DNA of 64,000 nucleotides, from assembly GCA_902789325.1 (NCBI GenBank), contig CADANN010000025.1, positions 1 to 64,000 of the forward strand. Direction: 5' to 3'. The notes beneath the pieces are model-generated. The model searched no databases. It worked only from the letters and a program-made list of their open reading frames with translations, and was not told the DNA's origin. Positions 51,742 through 61,336 of the stretch are shown here, piece after piece. Within the stretch, counting starts at the first letter, position 1. Each line of letters begins with the position of its first letter. The position numbers were made by a program, and so were the translations under genes. This DNA comes from an uncultured Spirochaetaceae bacterium (lineage in GTDB: Bacteria; Spirochaetota; Spirochaetia; Treponematales; Treponemataceae).

Positions 51742-53034
51742 TTATACTGTCTTTCCATCCCATTCAGCAGAATGTTCACGTTCATATTTTATTGCTGCAT
51801 CAAAATCAACTTCAGGTGCACAATTCTGTTCCACATTCAAAGCTACATTATGAAGACGGCGAATACAATCAGATTTATCTTTATATCCCAGTTTAGATTT
51901 TTCAATACTGTCTCGAAGAACACGAATAGATTCATCATAGATTTTAAGAGGAACAGGAAACGGGTGTCCATCTTTTCCACCGTGTGCAAAACTAAACCTG
52001 GCCGGATCAGTAAAACGACTCGGCGTTCCATAAATAACTTCACTAACTAAAGCAAGCGATTGTAATGTTCTTGGTCCTAGACCTGGCGTAAGCATAAGAC
52101 TTTCAAAATCCTTAGGCTGGCTTTCATATGCTGTCGCAAGCACTCCTCCCAGTCGTTTTAAATCCACATCTTGTGCCAGAACTTCATGATGTGTTGGCAT
52201 TACTATCGAACGTTCGTTAGTTTCTTGGAGCTCTGGAAATAATTCTTGTTGTTCAGGTAAGGCAGTCAATCCTCCCGCAACGCCCCCAACAGACTTTCCA
52301 TCCTGCATCAAAATCATTTGACTCGCCGGTTTACCAATCTGAACAATCTCACGAAGCATTCTCTCCGGATCTTCCCTACTCATTTCAAGAATACTATTTC
52401 TGGCACCTTTTGCTTCTGTATCAGTCAGATTCAAAATCTTTCCACGATTATCGCCAACCACACCACTATGTGGTTCTTCAACAAACGAACGTAAGTTAGT
52501 TGAGCACCAGTGATATCTCCTCGCCTTTTTTTCAGCACCATTCATTCCCTGCTGAACAACAGTCCAGTTACCATTTCGGGTTAAAACAAAATTATGCTGG
52601 TATAATTGAAATCCATCCTGAACGGCATTATTGTCGACTTTTGCAACAAGCTTACTGTTACGAACAAGCTCGTCTCCATTAAGTCCTTCACGCGATGCAA
52701 TTTCTAATAATTCATCTGGAGTTAATCGGGAATACTTCCCTCGCCCACCACATACATAAATGCCAAGTTCTTTAGCACGAGGGTTCAATCCACGTTTCAG
52801 CGCATACATTACGCTCGTTGTAATTCCTGAACTATGCCAGTCCATTCCCATTACTGCACCAAATGATTGAAACCACAAAGGATCACTCAAGCGGACAAGC
52901 ACTTCATCAGGTCCAAAATTTTCAACAAGAGATTCTGTAATTAAGGTTCCCAATACCATCATTCGGTCGGCGAGCCAGCGCGGAACCGTTCCCGTATGAA
53001 GTGGTAAATCAGCATGTCCACTATTTCGAATCAT
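51742..53034 (-). CDS. DUF763-domain protein
   Basis: The 430-residue protein has the DUF763 start (DLPLHTGTVPRWLADRM) and a helix-hairpin-helix-like segment (LTPGLGPRTLQSLALVSEVIYG) near residue 315, suggesting DNA binding. The family's function is unproven; a DNA repair or nuclease role has been guessed. It overlaps the dciA gene by 14 bp, tying it to the origin operon. Confidence 0.88.
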   Translation of the reverse strand: MIRNSGHADLPLHTGTVPRWLADRMMVLGTLITESLVENFGPDEVLVRLSDPLWFQSFGAVMGMDWHSSGITTSVMYALKRGLNPRAKELGIYVCGGRGKYSRLTPDELLEIASREGLNGDELVRNSKLVAKVDNNAVQDGFQLYQHNFVLTRNGNWTVVQQGMNGAEKKARRYHWCSTNLRSFVEEPHSGVVGDNRGKILNLTDTEAKGARNSILEMSREDPERMLREIVQIGKPASQMILMQDGKSVGGVAGGLTALPEQQELFPELQETNERSIVMPTHHEVLAQDVDLKRLGGVLATAYESQPKDFESLMLTPGLGPRTLQSLALVSEVIYGTPSRFTDPARFSFAHGGKDGHPFPVPLKIYDESIRVLRDSIEKSKLGYKDKSDCIRRLHNVALNVEQNCAPEVDFDAAIKYEREHSAEWDGKTV

Positions 53035-53587
53035 TTTCCTGGTCGGCGATACTTTGTTTAATACTGTTAAACTTAGCTAAAAGTTCAGGGGGTAATTCTG
53101 ACTTATTTTTGTTGCCGCTGCTTGCAGCGGCCGGCGTAAATTTTGAAAGTTCTTTTTCCTGTTTTTCAATAAGAGCAGCCTGCTGTTTACGAGCCCTGGC
53201 AAGTTCCTGATTATAAGATTCACTCAAACTTACTTTTTCACCGGCAACCCTAAAAGCAAGGTTTGTAATTTTTAATTCCGGAAGATTCATTTTAAGACCA
53301 GTCAAAATATATTTCTGATACATTCTTAAATATTGAATCCATCCAGGATGGTCAGTTTCAACTAACAAAACACCATTCTTCAAATCTATAACACGAGTAT
53401 TGCCAGCTAGTCTTTCACCAAGCGGCATTCTTTTTTCACTATCTTCACTATCATGTTTATATGACTTAACACCGGAAACTACTTTTTTCCAAACATTGCA
53501 AATTTCATTTGCCTCGGAAGTTCCAATGTTTGCCACCTGCATCATAATATCGGCGGCGGAAATTATTTGATTATTCATACCATTCAC
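53021..53587 (-). CDS. dciA: DciA-like (DUF721) protein, probable helicase loader
   Basis: The 188-residue protein has a DUF721 core: IWNVWKK-type start, GNTRVIDLKNGVLLVETDHPGWIQYLRMYQ. DciA loads DnaB in most bacteria that lack DnaC/DnaI. A mid-region long charged helix (ARARKQQAALIEKQEKE) follows the core. It overlaps recF by 17 bp, in the dnaA-dnaN-recF-dciA order common in several phyla. Confidence 0.84.
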   Translation of the reverse strand: MNGMNNQIISAADIMMQVANIGTSEANEICNVWKKVVSGVKSYKHDSEDSEKRMPLGERLAGNTRVIDLKNGVLLVETDHPGWIQYLRMYQKYILTGLKMNLPELKITNLAFRVAGEKVSLSESYNQELARARKQQAALIEKQEKELSKFTPAAASSGNKNKSELPPELLAKFNSIKQSIADQENDSK

Positions 53588-54671
53588 CGCCTTTTATTTT
53601 ATACACTTTTGTGGTGTCGTGCATATAGCGTTCGTACGGTTCGCCCGGCAAAAATGTACAGAAGAGCTGATCATATTCCGGAAGCATTGCAGTTAATTTT
53701 GCTCTTTTATCAGGATCGAGTTCTAGTAAAACATCGTCCATCAAAAGTACCGGCCGAAGGCCGGTCGCGCGGGTATAATAAATTGATTGTGCAACTCTCA
53801 ATAAGAGTGACACTAAACGACACTGTCCAGTTGATGCAGTTGGAATAAATAAATGATGATCTTTTACAAAATCAATTCGGTCGCGGTGCGGCCCGGATAA
53901 TGTTGTTTCTAAGTTCTTATCTCTTTCCCTTTGTGATAAGAGTAAATTTAAAATATCCTGCGAAGCAGGAAAAATTTTTTGGCCATCTAAATCCTGCTCT
54001 TTCCACGACGGATGATAATTAATTGAAACACCTTCAATACCAGTAATTTCAAAAAATACTTTTCCAAAAATCTGATTAAAAAGAAAAATTGCTTTTTTTC
54101 GTTTCTCTTGAATTACAAGTCCATACTGTACAAGTTGACTGTCATAAACATCTAGCATATCATACTGATGATTTTTTAAAATCAAATTTCTGCTTTTTAA
54201 AACCTTCTTGTAATTTCTTAAATCATCAATGTAAGTTGAATCATAAAGTGTAAGTGACTGATCAATAAAAAATCTGCGGGCTTCAGGTTCACCAGTTGCA
54301 AATCTCAAATCATCATGACAAAAAAGAATACAGGGAATTGTATTAATTAATTCTTTTCTGTCCTGAATTTTTTTCCCATTTTTTTCTATTCGTTTTTTGT
54401 TGTTTTCAAAAATTACTGAAACGCGCTGAATATCATCTTCACTTTTTTTAAACATAGAATTCACGCTGAAATCTTTTTCACCATTTTTTACAATTTGAGA
54501 ATCAACATGAGTTCTAAAAGAAATTCCGTAAGAGGCATAATAAAGTGATTCAAGAATGTTACTTTTACCCTGCCCGTTTTCACCGACAAAATAGACCTCT
54601 CTGTTCGAAAGGTCTATTTTATCATTTTTAAGATTACGGAAATTATAAAAAGTTTGATAAAGAAACGGCAT
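53571..54671 (-). CDS. recF: RecF, recombination mediator
   Basis: The 366-residue protein has the SMC-like Walker A GENGQGKSNIL (about 31), the ABC-type signature region (STGQCRLVSLLLRVAQ, about 285) and Walker B LLMDDVLLELD (about 320). RecF helps load RecA at gaps. It starts 8 bp after the dnaN stop and is translated with it. The signature is STGQ where SxGQ is usual, so the ATPase appears intact. Confidence 0.95.
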   Translation of the reverse strand: MPFLYQTFYNFRNLKNDKIDLSNREVYFVGENGQGKSNILESLYYASYGISFRTHVDSQIVKNGEKDFSVNSMFKKSEDDIQRVSVIFENNKKRIEKNGKKIQDRKELINTIPCILFCHDDLRFATGEPEARRFFIDQSLTLYDSTYIDDLRNYKKVLKSRNLILKNHQYDMLDVYDSQLVQYGLVIQEKRKKAIFLFNQIFGKVFFEITGIEGVSINYHPSWKEQDLDGQKIFPASQDILNLLLSQRERDKNLETTLSGPHRDRIDFVKDHHLFIPTASTGQCRLVSLLLRVAQSIYYTRATGLRPVLLMDDVLLELDPDKRAKLTAMLPEYDQLFCTFLPGEPYERYMHDTTKVYKIKGGEWYE

Positions 54672-54679
54672 CCTTATTC

Positions 54680-55804
54680 TTAGTAATTCATTGGCATAAT
54701 TACGTGGATGTAATCACCAGCAGCTTCACTGCGCATAATTACAGCCTTTGTAATATTTGCTTCACCGCTACCACCATCAGTAATGTTGAAATCAAAAACA
54801 ACATTTTCTGAATCAATAACTTTGAGAGGTTCAGTAACGTAAGTAAAGTTCAAGGCCATAGAAATATCCTGTCCGTCATAGCGGCAAGGAATCTCTTCAT
54901 CTGCAGTACCAATATCAGATTCAGGAGAAATCAATTTAAGAACACCAGAAGAAATCTTGAAAATAATTCTGCTTACTTTTTTATCAACCATGATTGTTGT
55001 ACGTTTCAAAGCTGCATCCAAATCAGCCTTATTTACCATGAATGATTTTGTAAGACTTTCTGGAATTACCTTCTGATAATTAGGGAACTGACCTTCAATA
55101 AGAACAGAAGAAAATTCTACATTTCCAAATTTTACAAAAATTGATTTGTCTACAACTGCAATCTGAATGTTTCCTTCATCCGGAGCATTCTTAAGAATAC
55201 ATGAAAGAATTTTTGTAGGAATGATTGCAGGCTGGAAATCAGGAATACTGAAACCAGTTTTATTATCACAAGAAAGACGACGTCCATCAGTTGCAACCAT
55301 TGTAAGAGTGTCTCCATTTTTTACAAAGTAAACACCTGTCATAAAATATCTATTGCGATCATCTGAAACTGCAAAAATAGTTTCACGAATCATCTCTTTA
55401 AAATCTTTTGAAGGAAGTTCAAAGAATGGAACATTTTCACTTGTACCAACTTCAGGGAACTTATCACTAGCCTGACTCTTAAGCTGGAATTTTACTCTTT
55501 TAGCAATAGGCTTAATTGTTACGCCAATATCTTCCTGAATGAATTCAATTTCTCCAGAAGGTAAAGAAGAAAGAATACTCATAAACTTATCACAGAAAAT
55601 TGTTGTTCTTCCTTCTTCCTGAATATCAACTGGAATAACAGTTGTAAACTTAACTGTTGAATCTGTAGCCTTAATAGTAAGTGAATTGTTTTCGGCTATA
55701 ATCAAGATATTAGAAAGAATTGAAACAGGACTTTTATTTGTGATAATTTCCTGCGCAATTGAAATTTCTTTTATCATTGCGTCTCTGTCAAAAGTGAATT
55801 TCAT
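54680..55804 (-). CDS. dnaN: DNA polymerase III beta subunit (sliding clamp)
   Basis: The 374-residue protein starts MKFTFDRDAMIKEISIAQEII and has the usual three-domain clamp length, ending in VIMPMNY (the family's common P-M-R/N-like tail). It encircles DNA and holds the polymerase. It starts after the AT-rich 249-bp gap that separates it from dnaA; this gap is the likely origin. Confidence 0.97.
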   Translation of the reverse strand: MKFTFDRDAMIKEISIAQEIITNKSPVSILSNILIIAENNSLTIKATDSTVKFTTVIPVDIQEEGRTTIFCDKFMSILSSLPSGEIEFIQEDIGVTIKPIAKRVKFQLKSQASDKFPEVGTSENVPFFELPSKDFKEMIRETIFAVSDDRNRYFMTGVYFVKNGDTLTMVATDGRRLSCDNKTGFSIPDFQPAIIPTKILSCILKNAPDEGNIQIAVVDKSIFVKFGNVEFSSVLIEGQFPNYQKVIPESLTKSFMVNKADLDAALKRTTIMVDKKVSRIIFKISSGVLKLISPESDIGTADEEIPCRYDGQDISMALNFTYVTEPLKVIDSENVVFDFNITDGGSGEANITKAVIMRSEAAGDYIHVIMPMNY

Positions 55805-56053
55805 ATTTTTTTATTCTCCTTATACACTTTGGATATTAATATTATATTTTTTAAATTTTAGTAGTAGTAATAGTAAGCTATGTTAATACTGTGGAAAACT
55901 TACTTATTTCTTTATATTACAAAGATTTAAAATGTTAATAAAAGATAAGGTTCTATTAACTTTTTTCCCACATATCCACATTTTAATCCTTTTTTGTTGA
56001 TTTATCCACTTTAAATCAACAACTTGGCAACAAATTTTTACTTTTTATCACCA
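55805..56053. other. Probable replication origin (oriC) between dnaA and dnaN
   Basis: The gap is very AT-rich and holds DnaA-box-like 9-mers: TGTGGAAAA at 55890-55898 (complement of TTTTCCACA), ATATCCACA at 55972-55980, TTATCCACT at 56002-56010, and a looser TTTCCCACA at 55965-55973. The third lies in the loop of an inverted repeat (GTTGATTTA at 55996-56004 and TAAATCAAC at 56012-56020). An AT-only tract (about 55830-55860) could unwind. Confidence 0.7.
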
Positions 56054-57475
56054 CTATTTCTTGTACTCTTTAATTTCTCTTATATAAAGCTGAATTTTAG
56101 ATTCCAATGTTGAATCAATTTTTATCTGTTCAGCAATTTTATTATAAGCGCTCATAATTGTAGAATGATCTTTGCCACCAAATTCATTTCCAAGTTCAGT
56201 GTAAGCAATTTCTGTAAGTTCACGAGCAATGTAAATTGCAATCTGGCGAGGTATTACAAATTTCTTATCGCGTTTTTTTCCTTTCAAATCAGCAACAGAA
56301 ATTTGATAGTTATCTGCAATTACTTTTTGAATTACATCAATTGAAATTGATTCAGCTCCATTAGAATCCATAACGTCTTTTAAAAGATGTTTTGTAATTT
56401 CAAGATCTGGAGTTTTTCCAACAAGTTCGGCATAACCAAAAACTTTATGCAAAGCAGCTTCAAGATCACGAACGTTAGTTTCAATATTTTTTGCAATGTA
56501 ATCAATGATATCTTGAGAAAGAGTTTTACCTGTGAGGTCAACTTTTTTCTGAAGAATAGCAACACGAGTCTCATAGCTTGGTGGCTGCAAATCAATACAT
56601 AATCCATTAGACAAACGGCTTACCAGACGTGCTGCCATATTTTTAATTTCTTTGATTGGACGGTCACAGGTAAAAACCATCTGAGCTTTCTTTTCATGAA
56701 GAGCATTGAAAGTATAGAACAGCTCTTCCTGTGTAGATTCCTTTCCCTGTAAAAAGTGAATATCATCCAAAAGAAGAACATCAAGATTTCTGTATTTATT
56801 TTTGAAGGCGTTAGTCTTACCTTCCTTGGTTGAAAAAATAAATTCGTTAGTAAAGGTCTCTGCAGAAACGTAACAAATTTTTAATTTTTCTCCACCGTTG
56901 TTGTAAATATAATTTCCAATAGCTTGCATCAAGTGAGTCTTACCTAACCCAGAACCACCATAAAGCAAAATTGGGTTGTATTCTTTACCAGGTTTTTTTG
57001 CAACAGCAATAGAAGCATTATAAGCAAATAAGCTGTTATCACCTGGAATGAAAGTATCAAAGGTATATTCTTCCTGAAGCAGATCATGTTTTTTATTTGA
57101 TGTCTTTTTAGCTTCAGCTTTTTTTTCTTCTTTAGGTTCTTCAGATTTTTTCTTATTTTCAGATTCATCAACTTTTACAGAATCTGAATTTTCACTTTTA
57201 GAATTTTTTTCTTTGATAATGCATTTAAGAGTTATATCATTTTGGCCGGTAATTTCTTTAAGTTTATTAAGAACGATATCAAAATTACCCTTTTTCTCCA
57301 TTGTTAATTTTAAAAATGAAGATGATACAGACACAGTAATGGTATCAAATGTGTCTTCAACATAGTCCATATTGAACCAGAGTTTGAATTCATCTTCTTT
57401 ATTTTGAGATTTGTATAAATCATGGAGTACCTTCATTGTGTACACCCAGGCTTCTTCATAAATTCTTTCTGACAT
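56054..57475 (-). CDS. dnaA: DnaA, replication initiator
   Basis: Starting at ATG 57475 (MSERIYEEAW), the 473-residue protein has domain I (to about 85), a Lys/Glu/Ser-rich linker (about 95-140), the AAA+ domain with GGSGLGKTHLMQ and LLLDDIHFLQGK, and the DNA-binding domain IV with GGKDHSTIMSAYNKI. A TTG at 57511 gives a longer frame with no support. It binds the boxes in the dnaA-dnaN gap and opens the origin. It is divergent from gyrB. Confidence 0.97.
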   Translation of the reverse strand: MSERIYEEAWVYTMKVLHDLYKSQNKEDEFKLWFNMDYVEDTFDTITVSVSSSFLKLTMEKKGNFDIVLNKLKEITGQNDITLKCIIKEKNSKSENSDSVKVDESENKKKSEEPKEEKKAEAKKTSNKKHDLLQEEYTFDTFIPGDNSLFAYNASIAVAKKPGKEYNPILLYGGSGLGKTHLMQAIGNYIYNNGGEKLKICYVSAETFTNEFIFSTKEGKTNAFKNKYRNLDVLLLDDIHFLQGKESTQEELFYTFNALHEKKAQMVFTCDRPIKEIKNMAARLVSRLSNGLCIDLQPPSYETRVAILQKKVDLTGKTLSQDIIDYIAKNIETNVRDLEAALHKVFGYAELVGKTPDLEITKHLLKDVMDSNGAESISIDVIQKVIADNYQISVADLKGKKRDKKFVIPRQIAIYIARELTEIAYTELGNEFGGKDHSTIMSAYNKIAEQIKIDSTLESKIQLYIREIKEYKK

Positions 57476-57610
57476 GTTTTTTATTATCCTAGAGATATGA
57501 CCAAAATTCAAGAGTATTTGATAACTAATATTCGTTAGTTTATAGAATCATTGAATTTAAAGCAAAATTCAGTTAAAATAACTTACTTATATCAATTAAA
57601 GGAATAAAAG

Positions 57611-59536
57611 ATGTCAGCAGAATACGGTGCAAGTAACATACAGGTATTAAAAGGACTTGAAGCAGTTCGTAAGCGACCTGGTATGTATATTGGTTCAACA
57701 GGTCCACGAGGACTTCATCATCTTGTTTATGAAACAGTAGATAACTCAATCGATGAAGCAATGGCAGGCTTCTGTGATACAATTACAGTTGCACTTGAAC
57801 GTGATGACATTGTACGTGTTGTAGATAACGGACGTGGTATTCCAGTTGATATTCACCCTACTGAAAAAATATCTGCTCTTGAGCTTGTACTTACCCGCCT
57901 TCATGCCGGTGGTAAGTTTGATAAAGGTTCATATAAAGTTTCTGGTGGTTTGCATGGTGTTGGTGTATCCTGCGTTAACGCTTTGTCAGATTGGCTTGAA
58001 GCAACAGTAAAAAGAGATGGTCACATTTATCAGCAGAAATATGAACGTGGTGTACCAAAAACAAAAGTAGAAGTTATTGGCGATTGTGGTGCAGATGAGC
58101 ACGGAACAACAATCCGCTGGAAGGCAGATAAAACAATTTTTACAGAAACAACAACTTATGATTTTGATGTACTTCGTGATCGTCTTCGCGAGCTTGCATT
58201 CTTGAACTCTGGTGTTGTAATTGTTTTCCGCGATGAACGTCTTGAAAATCCAAAAGAAGAAGTTTTGAAATTCGAAGGCGGTATCAACGAGTTTGTAAAA
58301 GAACTTGATGAAGGAAAAGCAGTTGTTCCTGCTGAGCCAATTTATATCTGTGAAGAACGTGATGATGTAGTTACTGAAATTTCAATGCACTACAATTCTT
58401 CATTCTCAGAAAATGTTCACACCTTTGTAAACGACATTAATACAAGAGATGGTGGTACTCACCTCGAAGGCTTCCGATCGGCAGTTAGATTTGTTTTGAA
58501 CAAGTTCTTTGAGAACAATGAAAAGCTCAAGAAAAATCTTGATAAAGATGAAAAGCTTACTTACGAAGATTTGAGCAGCGGTCTTACTGCAGTAATTTCC
58601 ATGAAAGTTCCAGAGCCTGAGTTCGAAGGACAGACAAAGGAAAAACTTGGTAACACAGAAGTCCGCACAATCGTAGATCAGATTGTTAAGGAAAAGCTTA
58701 CAGTTTATTTTGAACAGAATCCTGCAACACTCGAAGCAATTCTTAAAAAGGCAATTGATGAAGCCAAGGCTCGTATTGCTGCCCGCAAGGCAAAAGACAA
58801 TATGCGCAAAAAGACAATGAGTGACGGATTTGGTCTTCCTGAAAAATTGTCTGATTGTTCAATGAAAAATCCTGAGCTCTGCGAAGTATACATAGTCGAG
58901 GGAGACTCTGCGGGTGGTTCTGCAAAGAAAGGACGCGATCCTAAGACACAGGCAATTCTTCCTCTCTGGGGAAAAATGCTCAACGTTGAAAAAGTTCGTC
59001 CTGAAAAAGTAATGAACAACGATAAGCTTGAACCAGTTATTGCTTCACTTGGTGCAGGCTTTGGAAAAGACTTCAATATCGAAAAACTCCGCTATCATAA
59101 AATCATCATCATGGCCGATGCCGATGTCGATGGTTCACATATTCGTACATTGCTTTTGACATTCTTCTTCCGCTATATGCCACAGATTATTGAACAGGGA
59201 TATGTATATCTTGCTATGCCTCCGCTGTTCCGTGTTCAGCTTGGTAAAAAAGAACCTGTATATTGTTACAGTGATGCAGAACGTGATGCAGCACTTGAAG
59301 CTCTTGGTGACCAGCGTGATAAGGCAGATGTACAGCGTTACAAAGGTCTTGGTGAAATGGATGGTAAACAGCTTTGGGAAACAACAATGGATCCTGCTCA
59401 CCGCAAGATGCGCGTAGTAACAATTCCAGATGCAATGGCAGCCGACAAGATTTTCTCAGTATGTATGGGTGAAGAAGTAGAACCTCGCCGCAAGTTCATC
59501 GAAGAGAATTCCAGCTACGCAAATCTGGATATTTAA
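57611..59536 (+). CDS. gyrB: DNA gyrase subunit B
   Basis: The 641-residue protein has the GHKL ATPase motifs (DNSIDEAMAG, DNGRGIPVDIHP, GGLHGVGVSCVNALS), the TOPRIM site (VEGDSAGGSA, DADVDGSHIRTLLLTFFFR) and the C-terminal KGLGEMDGKQLWETTMDP. With GyrA it adds negative supercoils. The ribosome site AAAGGAATAAAAG precedes ATG 57611. It starts the plus-strand arm at the origin. Confidence 0.97.
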   Translation: MSAEYGASNIQVLKGLEAVRKRPGMYIGSTGPRGLHHLVYETVDNSIDEAMAGFCDTITVALERDDIVRVVDNGRGIPVDIHPTEKISALELVLTRLHAGGKFDKGSYKVSGGLHGVGVSCVNALSDWLEATVKRDGHIYQQKYERGVPKTKVEVIGDCGADEHGTTIRWKADKTIFTETTTYDFDVLRDRLRELAFLNSGVVIVFRDERLENPKEEVLKFEGGINEFVKELDEGKAVVPAEPIYICEERDDVVTEISMHYNSSFSENVHTFVNDINTRDGGTHLEGFRSAVRFVLNKFFENNEKLKKNLDKDEKLTYEDLSSGLTAVISMKVPEPEFEGQTKEKLGNTEVRTIVDQIVKEKLTVYFEQNPATLEAILKKAIDEAKARIAARKAKDNMRKKTMSDGFGLPEKLSDCSMKNPELCEVYIVEGDSAGGSAKKGRDPKTQAILPLWGKMLNVEKVRPEKVMNNDKLEPVIASLGAGFGKDFNIEKLRYHKIIIMADADVDGSHIRTLLLTFFFRYMPQIIEQGYVYLAMPPLFRVQLGKKEPVYCYSDAERDAALEALGDQRDKADVQRYKGLGEMDGKQLWETTMDPAHRKMRVVTIPDAMAADKIFSVCMGEEVEPRRKFIEENSSYANLDI

Positions 59537-59543
59537 TTAAAAC

Positions 59544-59596
59544 TGTCATTCTCGGGCTTAATAAAAATGTCATTGTCCGGCTTGACCGGACAATCT
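59544..59596. repeat. CTTG palindromes after gyrB: one truncated, one full
   Basis: A truncated left half (TGTCATTCTCGGGCTTA) at 59544-59560, then a full copy at 59568-59596 (TGTCATTGTCCGG-CTTG-ACCGGACAATCT), both in the same direction, 8 bp after the gyrB stop. Confidence 0.87.
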
Positions 59597-59606
59597 AAAA
59601 AAGTAT

Positions 59607-60746
59607 ATGAAAAAGTTAATTATAAATTGTATTGTACTAACATTTGTTAGTTTATTTATTGGTTGTAAATCTATTCCTCAGGATATTGATTACACATCAG
59701 ATTATATTAGTAAATATTACGCAACTTCAGACAAAGACTGTAATTTCATTTTCGAATTTATAAATCAATCTAATAAACCCTTAAAGCTTGAAGGATTTAT
59801 AGCTGAAACAACTCAATTAATAAATTATTATGATCCTCTTGTTACGACTTCTGTTATTTTGGTTGATGCAGGTGAATGTGTTACATTTAAACTAAATTCA
59901 GATTTGTTGATTAAAGATTTCAGTAAAAAATATTCTATAGGAATAAATTGTTTTGAAAAGAACTGGCATTGGTGGCAAAACATCAATAGAGGCATGAAAA
60001 ATAATCGATTTCGTGTTGTTGTAAAAAATGATTCACAGGAAGGCGGCCAGGTATTTAATCCATCATTTAAAAGCAAAAATAAATTTGAAATAAGTGAATT
60101 TAATGTTGAATATGAAAAAAGAAATTACCTGTCATATTTGATAACAGAAACCACAGATGAATATAAAAGTGTTTTTGATTTAAGAGTTTTTTATATAAAT
60201 GAATCTAATAATTCAAGTAGAGTTTCAAATCTTTTTACTTGCAGTTGTAAAGATACAATTCAAGAACTTTTAGATAACGGTGATTTTTCAATTATAAAAA
60301 TTAATGATGGAACTAAAGTTCTTGCATTAAATAAAGATCCTCTGGATTTGAATAATTATATTTCAAATGACAATTATGATTTCATATATGAAATTGTAAA
60401 TAATTCGAGCGATAAAATTTCAGCAGCAAATATTTTGTTTGATGATGATAAATTTACAAATTTACTTGGTTTATCAAATGATGTAGAAATTGAACCAGGA
60501 AAAAGCTGTCAATTAAAATACAATTTAGAAACCCTCAAAAAAATCTATGGTGATAAAGGTGTCATTGGAATTGATGTAAAAAAATCCAGTGATAAGCAAT
60601 GGATTAGAGGTTGGGCAAATACCTTTAATCATAAAAATGATAAGCACATTGTAGTAGTTTCAGATGGAACTCAAGACAGAGCTTTAGACATTTTTGATTT
60701 ATGGAAAGATTTTTCTGAATTAGAAAAAGGAATTATGATTTATTAA
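59607..60746 (+). CDS. Hypothetical lipoprotein with an internal duplication
   Basis: The 379-residue protein has a lipobox (SLFIGC, Cys 20). Two segments, about 44-140 and about 254-350, look like repeats of one domain: both start with F-I-F/Y-E, share G-x-x-C-x-x-K-x-N and a K-x-x-IGI strand, and end near VVV. No family is recognised. It is more AT-rich than gyrB and gyrA beside it, and lies with two other cargo genes between them, so it may be acquired. Confidence 0.66.
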   Translation: MKKLIINCIVLTFVSLFIGCKSIPQDIDYTSDYISKYYATSDKDCNFIFEFINQSNKPLKLEGFIAETTQLINYYDPLVTTSVILVDAGECVTFKLNSDLLIKDFSKKYSIGINCFEKNWHWWQNINRGMKNNRFRVVVKNDSQEGGQVFNPSFKSKNKFEISEFNVEYEKRNYLSYLITETTDEYKSVFDLRVFYINESNNSSRVSNLFTCSCKDTIQELLDNGDFSIIKINDGTKVLALNKDPLDLNNYISNDNYDFIYEIVNNSSDKISAANILFDDDKFTNLLGLSNDVEIEPGKSCQLKYNLETLKKIYGDKGVIGIDVKKSSDKQWIRGWANTFNHKNDKHIVVVSDGTQDRALDIFDLWKDFSELEKGIMIY

Positions 60747-60808
60747 AGAACATCTTTATTGTTTAACAAATCAAAATAAAATAAACTTTCTGAATAAGGA
60801 AGTTTATT

Positions 60809-61333
60809 ATGCCAAAATATTTACCACCAGTTTTAGAAACCGAACGACTCATTTTACGACCACTTACAATTGATGATCTGCAGGCCGTTTTCAAATGGAC
60901 AGGAGATCCACGTGTAAATAAATATATGATTTATCCTTTGTATAAATCTCCTGAAGATGGCCGTGAGTGGCTGGAAAATCTTTACACAAATGAAAAAAAT
61001 ATTGATTACGGATTTGTGTATAAAGAAACAGGCGAACTCATCGGTAGTGGTGGAATGTATTATCATGAAGATATAAACACCTGGCGCATAGGATATAACC
61101 TTGTCTGCGATTTCTGGAAAAAAGGTTTGGCAGTTGAAGCCATGTCAAAAATCATTGAATATGGCCGCAACAAATATGACATCAAAATCATCGATGGTGA
61201 ATTCTGTGTAGACAACTACGGTTCACGCCGCGTAATGGAAAAACTTGGAATGACTTACTACCAGGATGCAGAATATACAAAGCTTGATGGCAGTGAAACG
61301 TTCAAAGCAAAATTGTATCGAAAGGTTTTTTAA
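60809..61333 (+). CDS. GNAT-family N-acetyltransferase (RimJ/RimL-like)
   Basis: The 174-residue protein has the RimJ/RimL pattern: LETERLILRPLTIDDL at the start, WRIGYNLVCDFWKKGLAVEAM as the acetyl-CoA loop, and NYGSRRVMEKLGMTY near the end. It would transfer an acetyl group to an amine; the target is unknown. It starts with a GGAAG ribosome site and precedes a small gene by 3 bp. Confidence 0.9.
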   Translation: MPKYLPPVLETERLILRPLTIDDLQAVFKWTGDPRVNKYMIYPLYKSPEDGREWLENLYTNEKNIDYGFVYKETGELIGSGGMYYHEDINTWRIGYNLVCDFWKKGLAVEAMSKIIEYGRNKYDIKIIDGEFCVDNYGSRRVMEKLGMTYYQDAEYTKLDGSETFKAKLYRKVF

Positions 61334-61336
61334 TTT

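Noticed and set aside
57476-57511. A TTG start for DnaA at 57511
   Set aside because: It adds 12 residues unlike any DnaA, while the ATG at 57475 gives the usual MSERIYEEAW-type start.
57512-57610. A metal box in the dnaA-gyrB gap
   Set aside because: Only GTTAGT with no matching right arm is present (about 57529), so it does not fit the 6-4-6 dyad.
59634-59650. A metal box near the start of the gyrB-downstream lipoprotein
   Set aside because: The halves are in the reverse order (ACTAAC...GTTAGT) and lie inside the coding sequence.
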